Below the pieces are notes generated by a model. It saw only the letters and a list, made by a program, of their open reading frames with translations. It did not search any database and had not been told where the DNA came from. A stretch of 64,000 bases of DNA from Mytilus edulis (Eukaryota > Mollusca > Bivalvia > Mytilida > Mytilidae), in contig NC_092350.1 in assembly GCF_963676685.1 (NCBI RefSeq), forward strand, positions 3,027,486-3,091,485, given 5' to 3'. Numbering within the stretch: position 1 is the stretch's first letter; the number at the start of each line of letters is the position of its first letter. This document shows positions 57,276 to 64,000 of this stretch, in pieces. The translations under genes were made by a program, and so were the position numbers.

Positions 57276-60200
57276 TTACTGTTGAGTAATGGGACCATGA
57301 AAACTATTTGAACTTGCCGGTAAAGCTTGGTTTGTAACAGGATCAATAAAACCACCGGTATTTGATGTTTGCACATTGCTTTGGCCTTGATTCGCAAATC
57401 CTTGGACAGATGCCCATGGGTTTCCGGCGGTTAATGTAGGTCCTGGAAAGTTTCCATTTGAAGGCGGCTGACCTGGAAAATTTCCATTTAAAGGCGGTTG
57501 ACCTGGAAAATTTCCATTTAAAGGCACTTGACCTTGAATGTTTCCATTTAAAGGCACTTGACCTTGAATGTTTCCATTTAAAGGTACTTGACCTTGAAAG
57601 TTAGAATTAATGCCTGGCACTGGAGGCAACTGGTTCAGGAACTGAGAAATTTGACCATTTGGGTTAGGTCCTAAATTTTGGTTTGATACTGGTTGTTGCA
57701 TTCCAGCCATAAAAGGATTGGTATTTTGTCCAAACCCTTGGAATCCTTGTGGTACAAAACCCGGGAATCCTTGTCCCTGTAGATTTGTATTTACTCCATT
57801 GTTAGGAAAACCTTGTTGAGTCTGTGGTATTCCACCGGTAGGAAACTGAGGCATAGGGAATTGTCCAAATGCTGGCACCTGCTGCTGACCTCTTAATTGT
57901 TGTATTTGAAATTCTAATGCAGCTTGTTGTCCTCTGAGTTGGTTCAATATCTGCTGATTTTGGACCAATTGCATTTCAGGGGATTGACTTCCACCTTGTA
58001 AATTTGGAGGCATAAAACCCGGAGTTTGAGGCCAAATGTTATTATTTTGCTGACCTTGAAATGGTGACGGGATATTTTGTAAAAACGGATTCTGCATTGT
58101 ATTTTGATTCATCAATGGATTCTGAACATTTTCCGTTAAACTTGAATCAACTGGTGGTAGTAACAAGTTTGCATTGCTGCTGTCAAATCTAACTCTGTTG
58201 GCGAATTCATTGTCAGATGGAGGCACATTAAGAACAGCTAGAGGATCTCTTATTTGTTGTCCAACGTCGGTTGTTATAATTGGTTGAACTGGTGGTGAAT
58301 CTGGTAGTGCAGCAGGTGGCGGCAAGTCTGGAAGAATTGCAGGTAACAGAGAATCTGGTCGTGAAATAGGGGGCGGGAAATCTGGTAGTATTGTACGTAG
58401 CGGTGAATCTGGTAGTGCAGCAGGTGGCGGCAAGTCTGGTTGAATTGCAGGTATTTGGGAATCTGGTCGTGCAGCAGGAATCGGAGAAACTGGTCGTGGT
58501 GGTGGATCAACCGGTGTATCGTTTGGTCCGACACTGTCTGCTGGTAACCGAACTGACGAACCTGGAAAAGGACTTAAAGGTTCAACGTTATCTTGAAACA
58601 ATCGCACTGATGAATCGAGTGTAGGGTCACGACTCACAACGTTGTCTTGGCGCAGCCGTACGGAATTATCAAGTAAAGATTCCTCATTTCTTAAGATATC
58701 TGGGGACACTAGAATGGGTGAATCAGGAAAAGAACCTATACTTCCAATGTTGTTTTGTGGCAGCCGAACGGATAAATCAGGGAAAGAGTCTCGCCTTCGA
58801 ATGTTGTCTTGGGGAAGCCGAACAGATGAATCAGATAAAGTACCTAGATTGCCTAAGCTGTCTGAATGTAGTCGATCGGACGGTTCTGGAGAGATATCTG
58901 TATGGTGAACATTATCAAAAGGCCTTCGAACTGACATGTCTGGGAAATGATCTCGAATAGAAGGTCTTCTTTCCTCTTTTTCTGCATGGATTTTAACAAC
59001 TTTGACTGTTTTTTGTTGAATCGGTGTAATTTTTTTCTGTTTTATTGAATGTAATTTTTTCACCAAACGTTTTAAATCCGTAACCCTCTTTGAACATTTG
59101 TTATTATCACATCCTTGACATTTGTAACCGTTTTTATAGAAATAGGTTTTCATCCGGCATTCGTCAGGAATAAATTCTTGTTCGCATGCCACAGGTGGAC
59201 ATGGACCTGATGACTTCTTATGTGTGAAATCTTCGAGGAGACGTTTCTTACGTGAGAAATCATCCAAAAGACGTTTCTTCACTCTCGATCTGAACACTTT
59301 CTTGTTTTTATCATACCGATACGAATGGCCTGAAATCAAATAAATATTGAGGTTAGAACTATTTTAAAAATACATGTACTAAATCAATCCAATCGTTTTA
59401 CCTAAAAAGTTGAATAATATATAAACAAAATAAAAAGTTTAATAAACATATAAGTTTCTGACTGAATTGTATGCTGCTTTGACTTCTAAAGCTTAGTAAG
59501 CTTCTAACGGTCTCCTTGTCGTGTTTTGTGTTTTCTCGCCTCGTCAAAGTCGCGGAGATGTGTAGTTGTATTACACAATCAATTTTAACGAAAAAGTGTT
59601 GTTGTGATCAATCAATTTAAACAAAAAAAGTGTTGTTGTGATCAATCAATTTCAATCAGCATGATAGTTGTGTGAAAGGATGAATGAAAGTTTCTGTATG
59701 TAAATATGTGTTTGTTTAGATTTATCTATCTGGTTTAAGAACGACCCAGTGATTGAGTTAAAAAAAATTAATTTTAATTTTGTATAACATTTAGCACGTG
59801 TAATTTCAAAGAAGAATATTGGACCACGCAATCTCAATGATGATCCTTTGACATTAAAACATTTGTTGTTTCACATGTTAAAGATTGTAATCATACCATT
59901 TTAAGGGGAAACACTTACAATAAGCTAATGCTAGTTGGTGTGTTATTGCACTAGCATTAACATATATCATTATTAGTGTTGTCACTTTGACACATTCCCC
60001 ATTTCCATTCTCAATTTTATCATTATTATGGATTTTATATATCAGTCTCCTTCATCATGGTTCATTGACGTTTGCATATTTACATATTAAAGTTTGTGAT
60101 CATATGAGGAAATTTTTTCAAGAGATAAAACAAAAAGTGCAGATAAATCAGTTTAAGAGGAAACCCTATAGTAAGTTAATGATGTATCTAGTTGTATACG

Positions 60201-60796
60201 TATTTGTATATTATTTGGTCCTGTACCCTAGGGTAAAGTTTATGGACTTTGAAAAGTTCTATAGTTTACATAAACTCATCATACCAGGCTTAAACTCGTG
60301 TAAGAATGATGGCAGTTTCATTTTACCATTTAATATTAAAACAAAATTCAAGAAAGTCTTCTGTGTTACTTGTTTATTATAAAGAAATACAATTACTATT
60401 TATTAAACGGAATAGAAGTGATAGACAAATGAACATAATTAATAAAATATTAAACGACAAAAAGTACTGATCTGAAAAGTCTCGGGGATTACGGAAAGAT
60501 AATCCAACTAAAATTCAACCAAACAAAAACTAATTTCCCAAACCTATCTTTTATTTTTTAATCTTATTTTGTCTGAAAGTCAAATATAATAACGTAATAA
60601 GATTTGTTATTATTTTATTATTGTTTTACTCTTTTTCTACATAACTATTATTATATATAATAAGAAATTGTCTTACACGTAGAGTGTGAAAATAGTTACG
60701 AATACCTGATAATTGATTGCTTTTAAAAAATTTCAACTCACCGTTTACAAGATATATATGAATCAACAAAAGAGTGATAATAGCCGATGTCTTCAT
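57276..60796 (-). CDS. Gene 5: long six-cysteine, Pro/Gln/Asn-rich secreted protein (702 aa)
   Basis: Exons are 60742-60796 (55 nt) and 57276-59329, with a phase-1 intron of 1412 bp and a GTGAGT donor. The signal peptide is MKTSAIITLLLIHIYLVNG. The mature start HSYRYDKNKK parallels RTYGYQKKTK of genes 2-4. Two basic repeats follow (KKRLLDDFSR, KKRLLEDFTH), then cysteines at about C62, C67, C76, C89, C92 and C97 (IPDEC, NGYKCQGCDNNKC). After a Lys-rich linker come six degenerate SVRLPQDN-type repeats (about 150-300). Next are proline-rich PDLPPPAALPDSP repeats (about 300-370), and a long Gln/Asn/Gly/Pro region with about six tandem NGNIQGQVPL-like decapeptides before the end. Apart from the cysteine module it looks disordered and elastomer-like. 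Function not recognised. An extracellular matrix, shell or byssus role is inferred. Confidence 0.85.
59340..60720. other. Gene 5 intron 1
   Basis: Contains a tandem duplication of AGTGTTGTTGTGATCAATCA near 59595-59655 and an isolated Penelope-type terminal fragment near 59965-60015. A 131-codon plus-strand frame at 59987-60382 has no recognisable domain. Confidence 0.5.
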
Positions 60797-60850
60797 TATT
60801 ACTTCCCAAACACCTTTACGATAATGGTTATCATTTGAACTTTTTTTCGT

Positions 60851-60948
60851 TTTATATCGTCATCTTCGCGCCATCGTATAGTATGACAATGAAATATTTC
60901 AATTCAATCAACAGACGTATTTCATTGGTCAATGCATCTTAAACGTCA
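60851..60948 (-). promoter_or_regulatory. Gene 5 promoter elements
   Basis: TATAAA (minus) at 60851-60856, about 55 bp above the ATG. CCAAT is at 60924-60928 within the palindrome ATTGGTCAAT. An AACGTCA-type half-site is at 60942-60948. Order (CRE-like, CCAAT, TATA) is as in genes 2-4, but spacing is about 25-40 bp longer. Confidence 0.5.
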
Positions 60949-60959
60949 AGTGGTATCAT

Positions 60960-61775
60960 CATTGACTATCATCGTTTTGACAGAGGATAACAACCGTACA
61001 AATTGATATATAATTAGCATGTAAATAATGACATATTTATGATAAATGTACGTATATTTTGTTTTGATCCAATACGTTTTTTACCTGATCATCTCCCACA
61101 AGGTATTTTATAGATAATGATATATTGTTTTTCTGATAGACCTTTGGTTAACCTTAAAGAAAACTGGGAAATTACCACAAATTTTTAAAATAGCCGTCTT
61201 AACTTACATTTATATACAAATTATGTCTTTTCATGTATTGTATAACAAAGTAAATTGAATGGTTGACCAACCGTTTAAGGCACTCCTGTTTTGTCTAGAA
61301 CTGTTCCACGAAGCCAATTATAGAAGGAGTGATAGTACTTTTGTCATTCGTTTTTTTTTGTAGAATATATATATATCATATTTAGGTTAAAAGGAAACGT
61401 GGAGTTGAATAATACCAAAATGTGAATAAAAAGTTGTGCGGTATATATTGTAAATTCAGAATTTATTGCGTGCATTCATTATTGCGATTTTGTCATTTTG
61501 GACTTAAGTTTGCATGATTTTAGTTTTTGCGGTAAAAAAAAATTCCTATTTAATTCATGTATAAAGTTTAGAAATGCGAGTTTAAATTATTGCAGTTATA
61601 ACCCTGTTGCATTTTTCGCAATAATAAAAACATCGAAATCATTTCTGAATTTACAGTATCAAAGAGACAATATCCCAGACACAAATAAACTCAATACTTC
61701 TGTCTTCAGTAATAGACAGGAGTGTGTCTGTGAAATATCATATTTTTTTAATCATCCTGTGTTAATGCAAAAATA
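60960..61775. other. Intergenic stretch upstream of gene 5
   Basis: AT-rich, with nothing recognised. The large flanks duplicated around genes 2-4 are not present here. Confidence 0.45.
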
Positions 61776-61779
61776 AAAT

Positions 61780-62940
61780 GTTATTCATTGGAATGGAAAT
61801 GAGGAATGTGTCAAAGAGACAACAACCCGCCCAAATAAAAATCAACAGCAGAGGGTCACCAACAGGTCTTCAATGTAGCGAGAAATTCCCGCACCCGGAG
61901 GCGTCCTTCAGCTGGCCCCTAAACAAATATATACTAGTCCAGTGATAATGAACGCCATACTAATTTCCAAATTGTACACAAGAAACTAAAATTAAAATAA
62001 TACAAGACTAACAAAGGCCAGAGGCTCCTGACTTGGGACAGGCGCAAAAATGCGGCGGGGTTAAACATGTTTGTGAGATCTCAACCCTCTCCCTATACCT
62101 CTAACCAATGTAGTAAAGTAAACGCATAACAATACGTACATTAAAATTCAGTTCAAGAGAAATCCGAGTCTGATGTCAGAAGATGTAACCAAAGAAAATA
62201 AACAAAATGACAATAATACATAAATAACAACAGACTACTAGCAGTTAACTGACATGCCAGCTCCAGACTTCAACTAAACTGACTGAAAGATTATGATTTC
62301 ATCATATGAACATCAGGCACAATCCTTCCCGTTAGGGGTTTAGTATCATACCATCATAACATATATGAGAAGAACATAACCCGTGTCATGCCAACAACTG
62401 TTTTTAGAATAAATGTGTTTAGTTCCGATACAAAGACCTTATCAATGCCAAAATATGCAATCTTTAATGACTTGACAACAGTATCGTAATTATATCCCTT
62501 CTTAATAAGTCTATTCAAAGGTTTTGTAAGTTTCTGAGGTGAATACTGACACCTTTGTGCTTTATAAAGAATATTACCATAAAAAATTGGATGTGAAATA
62601 CCTGAACGTATTAAAAGTCTGCATGTTGAGCTATATTTACGAATAATGTCTTTATACCGATGATAAAATTTAGTAAATGTTTTGACTAGTTTGTGATATC
62701 GAAAACCCTGGTGTAATAATTTTTCAGTAATACATAAATTTCTCTCGTTAAAATCTAAAACATTGTTACATACACGAGCGAATCGTACAAGTTGAGATAT
62801 ATAAACACCGTAAGATGGTGACAAGGGAACGTCACCATCTAAAAACGGATAATTAACGATAGGAAATGAAAAATCATCCCTTTTATCATATAATTCATTT
62901 GTGTTTCCTATTTATTATATTTTATGATAAATTGGAGTTC
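61780..62940 (-). pseudogene. Penelope-type element, second subfamily, inverted 5'-truncated copy
   Basis: The minus strand runs from the KRDDFSF region (near 62880), through SPSYGVYISQLVRFARVCNN and RYHKLVKTFTKFYHRYKDII to the end of the RT, then the full 3' tail, ending at the GGAATGGAAATG phrase near 61785. The coding remnant (62354-62824) matches the 53.3-53.7 kb copy closely but has fewer breaks. The two copies face each other across gene 5. Confidence 0.8.
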
Positions 62941-62944
62941 ATAC

Positions 62945-63830
62945 TTTTGTGTATCGTTATATTTGTACTTGTATAATAAAACAGTATAAAGCTTAACAAT
63001 AAATACGACTAATTTGAATCGAGGCATTTTGCAAAATGTAACCTCATCAGAAGAAATAAAAGTATGAAGTGATTTGAAATATGCATTTCTTTGAATGTAA
63101 TTTTATGAGAAATCGCAGCAACAGAAACTACCCGTAATGTGGGTATATGAAAGTCAACGAGAGGTAACCCAATTCAAACACGACATTGCTTAAATGCAAG
63201 CTCATCGGATTAAATAGGAGTATGAAAAAATATGAACAATGCGTTACCTAAATTGTAACTAAATAAAAGGCAACAGTAGTATACCAGTGTTTAAAAGTCA
63301 TACATCGATTGAGAGAAAACAAACCGGGCTTCAAACCAAAACCGATGGAAACAAATCATTAAAAAGGAACAACAGGAACACAAAGGTTTAACAACAACAA
63401 TCGCCAACACTCATTAAAGCGAACTACTAGATAATAACTACATATTCCTGACTTAGTACATGACATTTTTAGAAAAACAAATGGTGGTTTGAATCTGGTT
63501 TAATGGCAGGCCAAACATACCACTTTATGACAATGTTAAAATATATCAATAAAATACTATATACATTAATCTGATGTGAATTCAGTAGATGGAATAGGAA
63601 ATGAAACTAATATAATACAAACTATTCAATGTAAGCTAACATAATCGTCATTTTATCTCTGGTGTGAATAGTTGTCTTGTTGGGAATCGCACATATTCTT
63701 TTGATATTAAAATAGTTTATTCGTAAGGAAATGAATAGGTTTGAGAATAAAACCGTTAAGCTCTCTCAAGATTACATGTTTAAGGGTTAAATCATATGTC
63801 ATCAAGCGTTATTATATTTTAGAGAGTAAT
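62945..63830. repeat. Repeat debris
   Basis: Inverted pieces of M2 (63430-63540, CATATTCCTGACTTAGTACA) and of the repeat near 1615-1770 (63260-63350, GGCAACAGTAGTATACC). No gene. Confidence 0.45.
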
Positions 63831-63834
63831 AAAA

Positions 63835-64000
63835 TTGAGAATGGAAATGGGAAATGTGTCAAAAACTCGACAATACAGCAGACAACAGTCGAAGGCCACC
63901 TATGGGTCTTCAGTGCAGCAAGAAATTCCCGCACCCGAAGGCGTCCTTCAGCTGGCCCCTAAACCAATATGTATACTAGTTCAGTAATAACGGACGTCAT
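63835..64000 (-). repeat. Penelope-type 3' tail, running off the window
   Basis: The same terminal sequence as 61785-61960 (AATTCCCGCACCCGAAGGCG, CCTTCAGCTGGCCCCTAAAC), inverted. The rest of the copy lies beyond the window. Confidence 0.75.

Noticed and set aside
59987-60382. 131-codon plus-strand frame within gene 5 intron
   Set aside because: It begins inside a Penelope-type tail fragment and has no recognisable domain.
5337-60796. A functional pathway linking the fucosyltransferase to the secreted protein cluster
   Set aside because: They share only strand. They lie about 8 kb apart with repeats between, and nothing in the sequence ties them together.

Overview
The window is AT-rich eukaryotic DNA. 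It has spliced genes with TATA boxes and long repeat-filled intergenic stretches. Its interspersed repeats, Penelope-type reverse transcriptase fragments and secreted repeat proteins resemble those of bivalve genomes, and I take it for a mytilid mussel. The species is an inference. No rRNA, tRNA or CRISPR was recognised.

Layout. Positions 1-5300 hold repeat debris, a decayed Penelope-type RT fragment (2950-4080) and a 77-bp tandem array (4571-5072). An alpha-1,3-fucosyltransferase (GT10) lies on the minus strand at 5337-6541. From 6.8 to 10.8 kb a repeat is present twice, and one copy is split by a 2.1-kb element with long terminal inverted repeats. From 11 to 14.4 kb there are a 174-bp tandem repeat, a 22-23-bp minisatellite and a direct-repeat element.

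The main content is a same-strand (minus) family of five two-exon genes: gene 1 at 14657-15812, gene 2 at 22759-24627, gene 3 at 29706-33467, gene 4 at 38501-40202 and gene 5 at 57276-60796. Each has a 55-nt first coding exon encoding a signal peptide, then a phase-1 intron. The second exon encodes a six-cysteine module (C-x3/4-C-x8-C-x12-C-x2-C-x4-C) and a low-complexity repeat tail. Genes 1-4 carry Asn/Arg-rich 20-residue repeats (1, 3, 5 and 5 units). Gene 5 (702 aa) joins the same module to Pro-rich and Gln/Asn/Gly-rich repeats. I do not recognise the family by name. A secreted structural matrix role (shell, byssus or mucus) is inference.

Genes 2-4 lie in tandem segmental duplications that also copied their promoters, Penelope-type fragments and an inverted-repeat element. 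Later insertions differ between copies. Gene 3's intron holds a piggyBac-like element with TTAA duplications, and gene 2's intron gives the empty site. A near-complete 7.2-kb L1/Tx1-type LINE with a 17-bp target duplication sits about 330 bp upstream of gene 4's ATG. The interval before gene 5 contains a 0.8-kb hAT-like element and a Penelope-type copy. Further minus-strand Penelope-type copies end the window.

The five genes share orientation, architecture and (genes 2-4) promoter elements, which suggests co-expression in one secretory tissue. The fucosyltransferase is on the same strand but shares nothing else with them.
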